A stretch of 64,000 nt of DNA, taken from NCBI RefSeq assembly GCF_009002475.1, contig NZ_AP019860.1, positions 6,338,501-6,402,500 of the forward strand, in the 5' to 3' direction. Position 1 is the first letter of the stretch, and every line of letters begins with the position of its first letter. The notes below the pieces were generated by a model. It worked only from the letters and a program-made list of their open reading frames with translations. It did not search any database and was not told the origin of the DNA. This DNA comes from Candidatus Uabimicrobium amorphum (GTDB lineage Bacteria; Planctomycetota; Uabimicrobiia; Uabimicrobiales; Uabimicrobiaceae). Of the stretch, positions 38,052 through 47,080 are shown in pieces. The position numbers and the translations under genes are program-made.

Positions 38052-41000
38052 CTATTTTTCTCCTGACAAAATAAAGGCAGCCCATACTCTAGAAGTATAG
38101 ATTTTTTGTTGATTTATATCTTCAGCATTTTTAAACTGCTCAATCCATTTTTGACACGTTTCTTGTAGTGCCTGTGAGCGACTCTTTTTTTCTTGCCACA
38201 ACTTTTGATAAAAGTATTGCATAAACTTTTGAGTACCCAGATCATCAACAGGCCATAAACTAACTAACATTGCGCGGACACCAGCAATCTGTGCTGCCAA
38301 ACGCAAACCTGAAATCCCTTGTCCTCTCATTCTCACCCCAAGTCCTGTTTCACAAGCAGAAAGTACCAACAATTCGGTCCCACGTAAATCAAATCCCGCC
38401 AACTCTTCTGCAGTAATGATACCATCGCTTTTTTTACCTTTAATATTAGCTCCAGCCATTACAATGCCTGAGTACAGCAAAGGATTAACCCCCGCGGGTA
38501 AAGACTCTATTTTTGTTTTTTTACCAAAATTTACCCAGATTTGCGTCCCCTTGCGGGTATTGCCAATTCCATCTGTTTTTAATGTAGGAGAGTTAAAAAA
38601 ACCGTGAGTAGCTAAGTGGATAAAGCGTTTTTTAGGGCTATAAGTAAAAAAATTGGCTTCAGAAGCATGTTCTCTTTTAAGATACACAACCTGTTGCGAG
38701 AAGTAGTCCTTAAACGTTTTTACTATTTTCTGCGTTTCTTTTGCTGCTCCAGGTAATTCATTCCAGGTGGCCTGACTTTTTGCTCGTCGAGAAAACATGT
38801 TTACCTGTGATGTAGAATCTGCTTTGGGAGCAAGATCATATGCTACATTACCAATACAGAGTAAGCCTTCGTTTTCGAATTTATTATTGTCTTTATTTTC
38901 GAGTAAATCGTATGCTGAGGAAAGATAACTTATGTCTAACTGCTCTATTAAGTATCGATTTTTTTGTGTGCTTAAAGCAGCAAATGGTACTAACGAAATA
39001 TCTCCATCTGGAACAATATATACCTTTTTTTTATTGATATACTTCTCAAGAGGTTTCCACAAATAACGATAGAGGTATTCGTCTGCGGTTTTTTTCGAAA
39101 TGATTATTTGACGACCAGTTGTTAGCTGTTGGCGAAAGGCTTCGATGCCGCGAAGAATGCGTTTGAGTGATTTAAACTCTATACGGTTTATTTTATCCCC
39201 CTCTAAGACGAATGCAGCTAGAGCAGGTGTGGCTTTTCGCTTTTGCCAGTTCGTTGTTTTGTTGTACACCACAAAATCTACAACAACACTATTGTCCGCT
39301 CTTACAACTTTGCGTAAATTTTGTAGATTTTGCGTACTTGTTTGGCGGTACAACTGGCGATTCATCTGTCTTTCCAACTGCTCTTTATCATCAAACAATT
39401 TCTTTCGTTGTTCCTCATTGCCATCTGGATTGAGATATACATTGGCGTATAAGCGCCTTGCTTCACTAAGTTTTAAATATAACTTTGCGATTTCGGGTTT
39501 TCTAATTGCAAGAGTTCTATCGCGTAGAGTGCGTGCTACAATACCACGGTAGTTGAGCACTTCTTTGTATATGAAAATATCTTTAAAGGCAGAAAGATAT
39601 GTATCTATGTCATCGCGTACTTGAGTCTCTAAATATCTTTCTTGTTGGCGTTCTGTTAACGATGGAAAAATCAACGTTAGATTTTTGTTGCTAATTGTAG
39701 AACTTTTTTTCAATACCTGGTATGCTTCTTTTTTGTCCATAGCCAGCATCGTTATTGCCATTTCTTTCATCGCTTTTCCTGTGAGATAGTGAGAACCACC
39801 TATGGTATTTTCATAAATTTCAATGGCTTTTTTCATTAATTCTTCTGCCTTGTGATACTGCTTACGATGATCTCTCAGGAAAATGGCCAATTGCATCATA
39901 CTATTGGCTAACTTTGCTGGACTTTTAGGATATTCTCCTCCTTTTTTCAGTTTGATTTTCTCAGTATCGCGTGTTTCATACTCGGGAACATCGATCCCTC
40001 CAACACTGGCAAAAGATTTCATAATTTCAAAAACCATCTCAAACTTTTGCGATTTGCTGCTGTTTTGTTTTTCTGGCATTGACCTCATTTGAAAAAACTT
40101 GCTACGAATTTGAAAAGCTTGATACAAAAGTTTTTCCGCCTCGTCGTACTTTTTACTTTTGCTTAAGGCATCTGCCAAAAAGCTAAAACCTTCTACCACA
40201 TTGGTGTGATCTGTTCCTAAGTTTTTTTCATTAATTTTGATAGCTTGACGTAATAAATCTGCAGACGCTTCGTATTTTTTTAGCTTGTATTTGATAATTC
40301 CCAAATGATTTAGGCTAGCAGCTACCGAAGAGTGATTTGCACCACACCGTGTTTTACGGATTTCTAATGCTTCGCTGAAGAACTCTGTGGCTTTCTCATA
40401 GTCTCCTTTGTGTTCTAATATTTCTCCTATTAAATTTATATGACCAGAAAAAACAATGGCATCTTCCAGAGACATATCTTGTTTTTTTCTGTAAGAATCT
40501 ACTATTTCTCTGAGTAATGGCTCTGCTTTCGCATAGTTTCCATTATTAAAAAATTCGCGAGCTGTTTTGGAGATTTCTAGCTCTTTTAATCTTTCTTTCT
40601 TTTTCATGTCCGCTTTTTGACTAATAAACTCGGGATTTTCAGCAGTTTCTTTCGCCATTGTTGATAAAAAATCCAAACCCGCAACAATTGCCATTACTAA
40701 AACAGCAGCAACCAATGATTTTCCCCAAGTTAAAAAACCTTCTGCCGCTTCTTTGCGTACTAAGTGAGGATTTTTAGAAAATCTTTGCAACGTCAGGTAG
40801 TTACAAATTATGCTCAATCCAATAAATGCACCCATAGCACAAGAAATAGCAAATGTTTCCAATAAAGTTGCACTTCCAAAAGGACTATACATATAGTATT
40901 TTTCTTCTAAGTTTTGCGGTTGTAAGATTGTATTGATATGCTGTCGTATGATGGGAAAAACGATGCCAACAGTAGCTAAAATAGACATTGTTAGAAGGGA

Positions 41001-41954
41001 TTCTATGGGAATCGGACTTAATGTTTTTTCACGTTCTTCATTTGAGGCTTTGATAAAGGAAAAAATAGTAAGTGTTATTATCACAAAAAAGGAAACAATA
41101 GAAAATAACAGTAGTGCCCAATCTAACGATGAAAGGAATGACATAAAATGGGATAACCTTCCACGTTTTAATAGAGCAAGAAAAATATCCAAATTTCGAT
41201 AACAAAAAACGAGAAATGGTATTTCTGAAATAAGAAAAAAAAGAAAGGCTTTTATATATATTGTTTCTCTTAGTTTAGATGCCATAAATTTTCGCGATTT
41301 TTTTGCTGCTTCTTTATATTTTTCATCTTTAGCAATCGCGATGTACACTGATAGTGGATATCGTTCTATACCTTTCACGATCAAGTAAAAACAACCTAGG
41401 ATAAAAACAAAATCTAACGGTTGCGTTAGAATGCGAGGAATGGGTAAGAACAACAAAGCAAAGCGTAGCAGCAATAGCAAAGTAGGGAATAATAGTATTT
41501 TATATGCTAAGTATAAATACATTCCTATATACTTCGAAACTTTTTGTTGTGCAAATGGAAGACATTCTTTCATTGTTACAGGAATTATTTCCGTTTCTGA
41601 CTTCTTGTATACGAGAGATACATAGCAAACTGTAAAAAAATATGCTACAAAGCCATATAACAAAAAATTATAAATGTATAGAAAAAGTTTTGTTGTTACA
41701 GCCATCGAAGTTGTAATATTCTCTGTTTTGTGGAAATATTCCTGGTCTGCCCACGATGTTACCGCTGCATACGCTGACTTTGATCCACCAACGAGATACC
41801 AACTAATACAATGATCAACGCAACTAAAAACAAAAATAGTGGCAAATGGAACAATAAAAAATACGGGAAAATGTTTAAATAAAATCTGAAAAGCTTGTTT
41901 TGATCTACCAAGAATCGTTCCCCTTGGAATAAATAACTCTGGAGAAAAACGCAT
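38052..41954 (-). CDS. Polytopic membrane protein with TPR repeats and C-terminal CHAT protease domain
   Basis: 1300 residues in three parts. Residues 1-440 hold about nine membrane helices. Residues about 455-760 contain tetratricopeptide repeats (for example residues AIKINEKNLGTDHTNVVEGF in the kinesin-light-chain style). The C-terminal part, about 935-1300, is a CHAT domain, the caspase-HetF relative found with TPRs. It has its His in LATHGFF (H1117) and its Cys in LSACETG (C1201), followed by GVRAMLVSLWPVDD. Both catalytic residues are intact, so peptidase activity is likely. Topology is uncertain; the CHAT domain may be cytoplasmic, unlike the exported C14 proteins. It is the first gene of the operon that continues with a pseudopilin-like and three caspase-like genes. 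Confidence 0.92.
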   Translation of the reverse strand: MRFSPELFIPRGTILGRSKQAFQILFKHFPVFFIVPFATIFVFSCVDHCISWYLVGGSKSAYAAVTSWADQEYFHKTENITTSMAVTTKLFLYIYNFLLYGFVAYFFTVCYVSLVYKKSETEIIPVTMKECLPFAQQKVSKYIGMYLYLAYKILLFPTLLLLLRFALLFLPIPRILTQPLDFVFILGCFYLIVKGIERYPLSVYIAIAKDEKYKEAAKKSRKFMASKLRETIYIKAFLFFLISEIPFLVFCYRNLDIFLALLKRGRLSHFMSFLSSLDWALLLFSIVSFFVIITLTIFSFIKASNEEREKTLSPIPIESLLTMSILATVGIVFPIIRQHINTILQPQNLEEKYYMYSPFGSATLLETFAISCAMGAFIGLSIICNYLTLQRFSKNPHLVRKEAAEGFLTWGKSLVAAVLVMAIVAGLDFLSTMAKETAENPEFISQKADMKKKERLKELEISKTAREFFNNGNYAKAEPLLREIVDSYRKKQDMSLEDAIVFSGHINLIGEILEHKGDYEKATEFFSEALEIRKTRCGANHSSVAASLNHLGIIKYKLKKYEASADLLRQAIKINEKNLGTDHTNVVEGFSFLADALSKSKKYDEAEKLLYQAFQIRSKFFQMRSMPEKQNSSKSQKFEMVFEIMKSFASVGGIDVPEYETRDTEKIKLKKGGEYPKSPAKLANSMMQLAIFLRDHRKQYHKAEELMKKAIEIYENTIGGSHYLTGKAMKEMAITMLAMDKKEAYQVLKKSSTISNKNLTLIFPSLTERQQERYLETQVRDDIDTYLSAFKDIFIYKEVLNYRGIVARTLRDRTLAIRKPEIAKLYLKLSEARRLYANVYLNPDGNEEQRKKLFDDKEQLERQMNRQLYRQTSTQNLQNLRKVVRADNSVVVDFVVYNKTTNWQKRKATPALAAFVLEGDKINRIEFKSLKRILRGIEAFRQQLTTGRQIIISKKTADEYLYRYLWKPLEKYINKKKVYIVPDGDISLVPFAALSTQKNRYLIEQLDISYLSSAYDLLENKDNNKFENEGLLCIGNVAYDLAPKADSTSQVNMFSRRAKSQATWNELPGAAKETQKIVKTFKDYFSQQVVYLKREHASEANFFTYSPKKRFIHLATHGFFNSPTLKTDGIGNTRKGTQIWVNFGKKTKIESLPAGVNPLLYSGIVMAGANIKGKKSDGIITAEELAGFDLRGTELLVLSACETGLGVRMRGQGISGLRLAAQIAGVRAMLVSLWPVDDLGTQKFMQYFYQKLWQEKKSRSQALQETCQKWIEQFKNAEDINQQKIYTSRVWAAFILSGEK

Positions 41955-42042
41955 ATCACGTCCTTAAAAATACTATCCTTATCCAATTTTGTTCTTTTGA
42001 AAATTAAGCTACAAGAGAGAAACAAAGAAAATTAACTATTAA

Positions 42043-42090
42043 AAAAACCACAGAGTCCGATGCGATTTGTTACCTGACTCTGTGGTTTTT
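42043..42090 (-). terminator. Rho-independent terminator
   Basis: Perfect 15-bp stem (42043-42057 with 42076-42090) and an 18-nt loop, 20 bases after the metacaspase-like stop. On the minus strand the stem ends in a run of seven T. It separates the trypsin/lipoprotein/metacaspase operon from the CHAT operon. The stem includes ACCACAGAGTC, similar to the repeat near 14250. Confidence 0.9.
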
Positions 42091-42110
42091 CGTGTAAAAG
42101 AAAGTGGATA

Positions 42111-45100
42111 TTACTTCTCAGGGACCAATTTAATGGGAATGTTTACTGTACTCCATGTAGTAGCTTTACGTGCGATGGTCGCTTTGTATTTATTATGATT
42201 CTTACGAGCTTCTCCACCGAAAACCATGGGTGTCAAGTAATCTCCTAGCGCGTCTTCTTCTAAGGCTTTCTTCTTGACCTCTATAGAGGTTAAACTTCCC
42301 TCATCCCAGTCACTGGAAAAAAAATTAGAATGGGTGGACAGTGCAAATATTTTGATCCATTCTTTACCAAAACGCTTTATCTTAACATGAAGTTTTCGTC
42401 CTTTTTCGGTTTCTTCGTCTAGAATTACGGCGTGGCGTATGATGTTGTTATTGTCTTTATAAATGACCGACCATTCTTCGTCGTAAACGGAAGTAACCTC
42501 TTGTATTTCTTCTATGGTGTAGTAGCCACTTAAGCGCTTTTGTATTTCTTCCGGTAATTTTTTGTCGTTCAGTTGCTGTACTAGGGCATCACTATAGGCA
42601 ATATGGAACAAACTTTCTTGGGGAACAGGTATCTCTATGGTAAAAGGACGCTTACCGTTCGCACTGATGGTATCTAGAGGTTGTGATTCAATGCTGAAGT
42701 CACTGTTGATAAAGATCATATAGAGATGCACTTTACTTTGGGTGTTATTTTGCAGCTCAATCGAAAATGTGGAACCATCGGTAAACGAGGGCACATTATC
42801 TTCTTTGATTGCTCTAGTTTGTTGGCGAATAGGATAAAAATGAATATTTTCCTCTGTGGTAACGGCAATTTGTTCTTTGTTTTTTACACCGGTAATTGCG
42901 ACTAAATTGTCAGAGGAGAAAGATCCAGGATAGCTTTTACTCCATTTTTGCGTACTTATTTCGTAAACGTTTAAATTGCGATCGTGAAGGGTTGCAATGT
43001 AATTTTCATGAAAAGCGATTTGACGAATGTACTTTCTATTCTTCACTTGGAATAGTTTTGTCGACTTTTCCTTGGTGTAGCGGTGTATTGTTTTTTTGGT
43101 AGCGTAGTGTAAAGACTCTCCGGAAAAGTGTATGCGCAAAACTTCATCGTCGCAATCAATTGTGTCTAGAGATTTCTTATTTTGCATATCCCACACATAG
43201 ATCGATTCGCCTTCTTCTTCGACAAATGCAAGTGTTTTTTCATTTGCACTAATTGCGATTTGTGTGGCGTTTTCTTCTTCTGTTTCTATGCTATGTATGA
43301 GTTCATATGCATCGTTATTTTTTTTGTAGACGCTTATGGTAGCGTCATTGTGTCCCACCGCGAGATAGTTTTTGCTAAAAGCCAAAGCTTTTTTTGCCGC
43401 CCGTGACTCCAATTTTATTTGGTGAACTATTTTTTGATCATTGTAATTTAAAATATAGGCGTTTTTGTTGGTGGTGTATACAAGTTGTGACTGGTTAGCC
43501 GAAATGGCCCGTATTTTCTTGGCAGAAGAAGTACTGTGTGGTGTATGATCGTTGATGTTTTGCACAATAAGACTGCGTGGATATGCATATACCACTTTGT
43601 CATTGTTTGCACACAGAGAATACACTTCGTCCTGCAATGGCCATGTGTTGGTGATTTGTTTATCGTTTGTCACAACTTCTTTGGAACTCCAAAAACGCTT
43701 TCCTTTTGGCGAACGAAGTTCCGTATCGACCAAATCTTCTGTGCTAGAAGGAATCTGCAGTAAATTGCGAATTTTGTTAAAACGACGTAACACTTCTTGA
43801 AGCTTCTTTTTACTTGCCTCTCCTGTCGAAGGAAATCTTATTCTTCCTGTGAAGTCTGTGTAGTACCCTTCGTTCCAATATAATTCAGCCGAATCGCCAT
43901 TTATATACAAAATAGCGTGTGAACGAGTACGTTTGTTGGTTACTTTTACAATGTCTTTTTCCACATATTCATTCACGGCGCTATAGAGATCTTGCGACAA
44001 GTTTTTCAGTTGTTTGCGCGACAAACTCAACTTTGATTCTTTGGCAAAAAAATCTTCATCTGCCGGAGAGACATTGGTGACATATAATTTTAAATTTAAC
44101 TCACTACGCGCGTGCACTATTTCTTCCGCTGTTAGTAGCGTGCGATCGTTTTCTAGTTTTTCATTACTTGGCCAAACAGCTTTGGATGGCATTTTTGTTA
44201 TATATTCCTGTAGATAATCTTTATAAGCTTGTAGCTCCTCATCCGTAGAGTTTAGTTGGTAACCTTCACTAGTAAGAGGATTTACTTTATCAATAAAACA
44301 CAGCGTATCATTGCTAATAGCAAATATAGACCCCTTCGTCACCCCAGCGAAGGAGCCGCGATTGATGGTGATGCGTCTTTGTCTACTTCTGCGTACTTTT
44401 TCCGTCTTAACGACATAACCTTTGTTAATCGCTTTGCATTTGCTAGCAAAAAGCACTTTGCCCATATTGCCTTCAATCATCGGAGTGGAACCGACGCGTT
44501 TGCTTTGATATTTTTTGTGGATATGATTAAATAAATTTTGGTAGGTGATTTCCCCATCACCGCGTTTGCCAAGGTGCTCAATGGCTTCAACGATGTGATA
44601 GGTTAAAAGTCCACCTTGTTCGCCATTTTCAAATTCGTGTTCTGTGGTGACTTGCTCTGGACGACATGCCGAGATAAATACCGTTCCCGGAGGAGCTGGA
44701 CGGTCCTGCCCTCTTTCTTTTGCTGCCGCGACGGCAAGGCGCAACTGTTTTGATTCTTTTTCTAAATCTCTCGTCGCTGTTCCCGAATGGCAACAATCAA
44801 AAATAACCGTAACATGCGCTTCATGAGTTTCCAGTTTTTGTAAAATTTCTTGTAAGTAATCGTCGGCGACATAATTATCCTTTATTTTGTCGTCACTTTC
44901 CACGTAGTATTTACCTTCGTCGTTTTGTACGAGTTGTGTGGAGTGTGTTACTAGTATTTCATCCTTACCATCGCTTTCATCACCATTCGTATCTGTCACT
45001 TGTGATCCGTGTCCGCTAAAGTAGATTACGATGGTGGCTCCATTATTTTCTTCAGCATTTTCTACCAATTTTTGTAATTGTTGTTTTATATTTTGCGCTT

Positions 45101-45317
45101 CCGCTTCTTGGTCGACGAGCATGGTGATATTGTCTGGTAGAAATTCGAAATTTTTTTGTAGTAGATTTTCGATAATACGCACGTCATTTTTGCATCCGCT
45201 GAGGTCGCTAATTTTTTCGTGCTTGTAATCGTCTATCCCTACTAGTAGAGCATATTTGTTTTGTGCTTGCAGAATTCCACAAGCACAAACCGCTAAAACC
45301 AAAATGAATTTTTTCAC
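42111..45317 (-). CDS. Exported metacaspase-like C14 protease with propeller (class B)
   Basis: 1068 residues from a GTG at 45317 with AAGGAAGGAAG upstream; the signal peptide is MKKFILVLAVCACGILQAQ. The C14 domain has H103 in FSGHG, the acidic NGDESDGKDE that follows it, and C176 in DCCHSGT. The class B block INRGSFAGVTKGSIFAI lies at about 315, then the conserved RFNKIRNLLQI (about 535). A degenerate propeller (about 560-860) and a DUF4384-like C-terminus (about 885-1068) close it. Its catalytic half is strikingly similar to that of 49020-52427 (shared DCCHSGTATRDLE and TTEHEF), so the two are recent paralogues. Last gene of the operon with a lipoprotein and a trypsin-like protease. Confidence 0.93.
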   Translation of the reverse strand: MKKFILVLAVCACGILQAQNKYALLVGIDDYKHEKISDLSGCKNDVRIIENLLQKNFEFLPDNITMLVDQEAEAQNIKQQLQKLVENAEENNGATIVIYFSGHGSQVTDTNGDESDGKDEILVTHSTQLVQNDEGKYYVESDDKIKDNYVADDYLQEILQKLETHEAHVTVIFDCCHSGTATRDLEKESKQLRLAVAAAKERGQDRPAPPGTVFISACRPEQVTTEHEFENGEQGGLLTYHIVEAIEHLGKRGDGEITYQNLFNHIHKKYQSKRVGSTPMIEGNMGKVLFASKCKAINKGYVVKTEKVRRSRQRRITINRGSFAGVTKGSIFAISNDTLCFIDKVNPLTSEGYQLNSTDEELQAYKDYLQEYITKMPSKAVWPSNEKLENDRTLLTAEEIVHARSELNLKLYVTNVSPADEDFFAKESKLSLSRKQLKNLSQDLYSAVNEYVEKDIVKVTNKRTRSHAILYINGDSAELYWNEGYYTDFTGRIRFPSTGEASKKKLQEVLRRFNKIRNLLQIPSSTEDLVDTELRSPKGKRFWSSKEVVTNDKQITNTWPLQDEVYSLCANNDKVVYAYPRSLIVQNINDHTPHSTSSAKKIRAISANQSQLVYTTNKNAYILNYNDQKIVHQIKLESRAAKKALAFSKNYLAVGHNDATISVYKKNNDAYELIHSIETEEENATQIAISANEKTLAFVEEEGESIYVWDMQNKKSLDTIDCDDEVLRIHFSGESLHYATKKTIHRYTKEKSTKLFQVKNRKYIRQIAFHENYIATLHDRNLNVYEISTQKWSKSYPGSFSSDNLVAITGVKNKEQIAVTTEENIHFYPIRQQTRAIKEDNVPSFTDGSTFSIELQNNTQSKVHLYMIFINSDFSIESQPLDTISANGKRPFTIEIPVPQESLFHIAYSDALVQQLNDKKLPEEIQKRLSGYYTIEEIQEVTSVYDEEWSVIYKDNNNIIRHAVILDEETEKGRKLHVKIKRFGKEWIKIFALSTHSNFFSSDWDEGSLTSIEVKKKALEEDALGDYLTPMVFGGEARKNHNKYKATIARKATTWSTVNIPIKLVPEK

Positions 45318-45348
45318 TTTCTTTCTTCCTTCCTTTTCGTTTTATTTG

Positions 45349-47079
45349 CTATTCGGTTTTCTCGCCTTGTTGTAATTTCTTTAAGTCGTCTGTCATGCTA
45401 CTAGGTTTTTCACTTGAAATGCCAGGGCCGCCACTTTTACCTCCACTTATACCATCAATAGCATTATCAATATCAGGCGTAAGATCAGAACCTTGAGAGT
45501 TACTACCCGAACTTTGCACTCCAAAGTTTCCCGATCCATTACTGCGATTGTTTTGCAGTGTTTGATTCAAAACGTTTTTTTGATATTCAATAAAATTTTG
45601 CTGTCGTTTTAGTTGTATTTCGTTTCTCGTAAGAGCTCTAATTATATGAGTAATTTCGCCCAATCGAGCTTGACTATTTAAATTGAACTTTGTCCCTGTT
45701 GAGTCGTACAGGTTCTTGAATGGATCGTTACCCTCTGAACTACTTGATTCAACTACCTCAACGGCCATGTAGCGAAAAGTGTTGAAGCTGATATATTGAT
45801 ATGGATAACGTGGAACCGTAAAATTTTCAGAATCCACAGATTTTATTGCGTTTTTCAGATCTTCTTGTTTATATTCACTGTACGCGTAGGTTTTTGACGT
45901 GTCTGTTAGTCGTGTAAGTAACCAACTTGTGTCGACCTTATCTTTAAGATGGATACGTTTTTGTAATTCTCGTGGTTTTAAAACTGGATACAAACCTTTT
46001 GCAGCATAATGTACCACCACAAATTTCAAAGTCACAGGTGTACCTTCTGTCTTTGCAAACAACCCACCAAGACTTTTTTCGTCGGTATTTAGTTGTGGTA
46101 TTCCAGAAATTGCTTTTTCTGTTCCAGGAGGAAGACCCGTTACAGCACTTTTCGCAGCACTGATGGAGGTATCGATCAAGTCAAAAACTCTTTTGTTTAA
46201 TTCACTGTTATCACTTAGAGAATTAAAACTTTGCAAACTCCATCCTTGGCCGAAATTAACCGCAAACTGCGCATTTCCCAAACCAGACTGACTTGATATC
46301 GCGTACTGTTCTTCAAAGTCAGGAAGGTAGACAATATCAAAGTTACCGCGCAAAGGTTGATACGCAAACGCAGCATTGTTATTGCTGACACTTTGTCGAT
46401 TAATACCCGTTGTAGGTTGTTCTTGCTTTGGTGATTCTGGTTCATAAGGGGAGTAGCTTTTAGACTCTTCAGGATTTAAACTGGAGGGTAATTTGGGTAG
46501 TTCCGTTCTATCGTAGCCGGGGAAAGGAAGACCTGTACTCTTGTCATCGGTTTTTGCTGAATCTGCATTCGCTGGATCTGCATTTGCGTTCGCTGAATCT
46601 GCATTTGCTGGATCTGCATTCGCGTTCGCTGAATCTGCATTTGCTGGATCTGCATTCGCTGTATTTTCCTTTTTTGGATCCTTTTTGGAATCTTGTTGAA
46701 TTGTATCAATAGGAGCGGGCTGCCTTAATTCATTTAAAAAATCTTGCCCCATGCTCAAATCACCGTTGATATACTGACTGAGTCCGCTTTTATCGGTGAT
46801 TGTATTAATTAATACATACTTTTTATTTGGGTTTCCTGTTTCAGCGACAAGTTTACCTGTTGCAATGTAAATGTCTGTACGTACCGGAAATGATTCAAAC
46901 ACATTGATAAAGGGGCGTGGTAAATAAAAACGAAATCCTTGCATGTTATCCGCTTCTTTTTGCATTTCGTCTGTCCACAACGTATATTGTGTTGGGGTTG
47001 GTACTTTACGCACGGAAACTTCTGCGCAACTAGTAAATAGTAATACAAGTAAAATTACAGAGATGATTCGGGTTACCAT
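45349..47079 (-). CDS. Lipoprotein with Ala-Asn-Asp repeat, 576 residues
   Basis: The signal ends in LLFTSC, a lipobox, so Cys18 should be lipidated. The protein has no family I recognise. Residues about 136-176 form a tandem repeat of 12-residue units rich in A, N, D, P and S (ADPANADSANAN), and the next 60 residues are Pro/Ser-rich, suggesting a flexible linker. A globular, strand-rich domain follows. The C-terminus is Ser/Gly/Asn-rich and probably disordered. The gene starts one base after the stop of the trypsin-like protease gene and ends 31 bp before the metacaspase-like gene, so all three are likely co-expressed. A surface or outer-membrane tether or adaptor for these proteases is possible. 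Confidence 0.78.
   Translation of the reverse strand: MVTRIISVILLVLLFTSCAEVSVRKVPTPTQYTLWTDEMQKEADNMQGFRFYLPRPFINVFESFPVRTDIYIATGKLVAETGNPNKKYVLINTITDKSGLSQYINGDLSMGQDFLNELRQPAPIDTIQQDSKKDPKKENTANADPANADSANANADPANADSANANADPANADSAKTDDKSTGLPFPGYDRTELPKLPSSLNPEESKSYSPYEPESPKQEQPTTGINRQSVSNNNAAFAYQPLRGNFDIVYLPDFEEQYAISSQSGLGNAQFAVNFGQGWSLQSFNSLSDNSELNKRVFDLIDTSISAAKSAVTGLPPGTEKAISGIPQLNTDEKSLGGLFAKTEGTPVTLKFVVVHYAAKGLYPVLKPRELQKRIHLKDKVDTSWLLTRLTDTSKTYAYSEYKQEDLKNAIKSVDSENFTVPRYPYQYISFNTFRYMAVEVVESSSSEGNDPFKNLYDSTGTKFNLNSQARLGEITHIIRALTRNEIQLKRQQNFIEYQKNVLNQTLQNNRSNGSGNFGVQSSGSNSQGSDLTPDIDNAIDGISGGKSGGPGISSEKPSSMTDDLKKLQQGEKTE
46556..46660 (-). repeat. In-frame 36-bp tandem repeat, 2.9 copies
   Basis: Units at 46556-46591, 46592-46627 and a partial one to 46660 differ by only a few bases. 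Each codes 12 residues of the lipoprotein, so copy-number change would keep the frame. Confidence 0.85.
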
Positions 47080-47080
47080 T

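Noticed and set aside
45972..46163. Open frames on the opposite strand of the long genes
   Set aside because: They lack ribosome sites and recognisable domains and lie wholly inside well-supported genes; long open antisense frames are expected in such repetitive AT-rich coding DNA.
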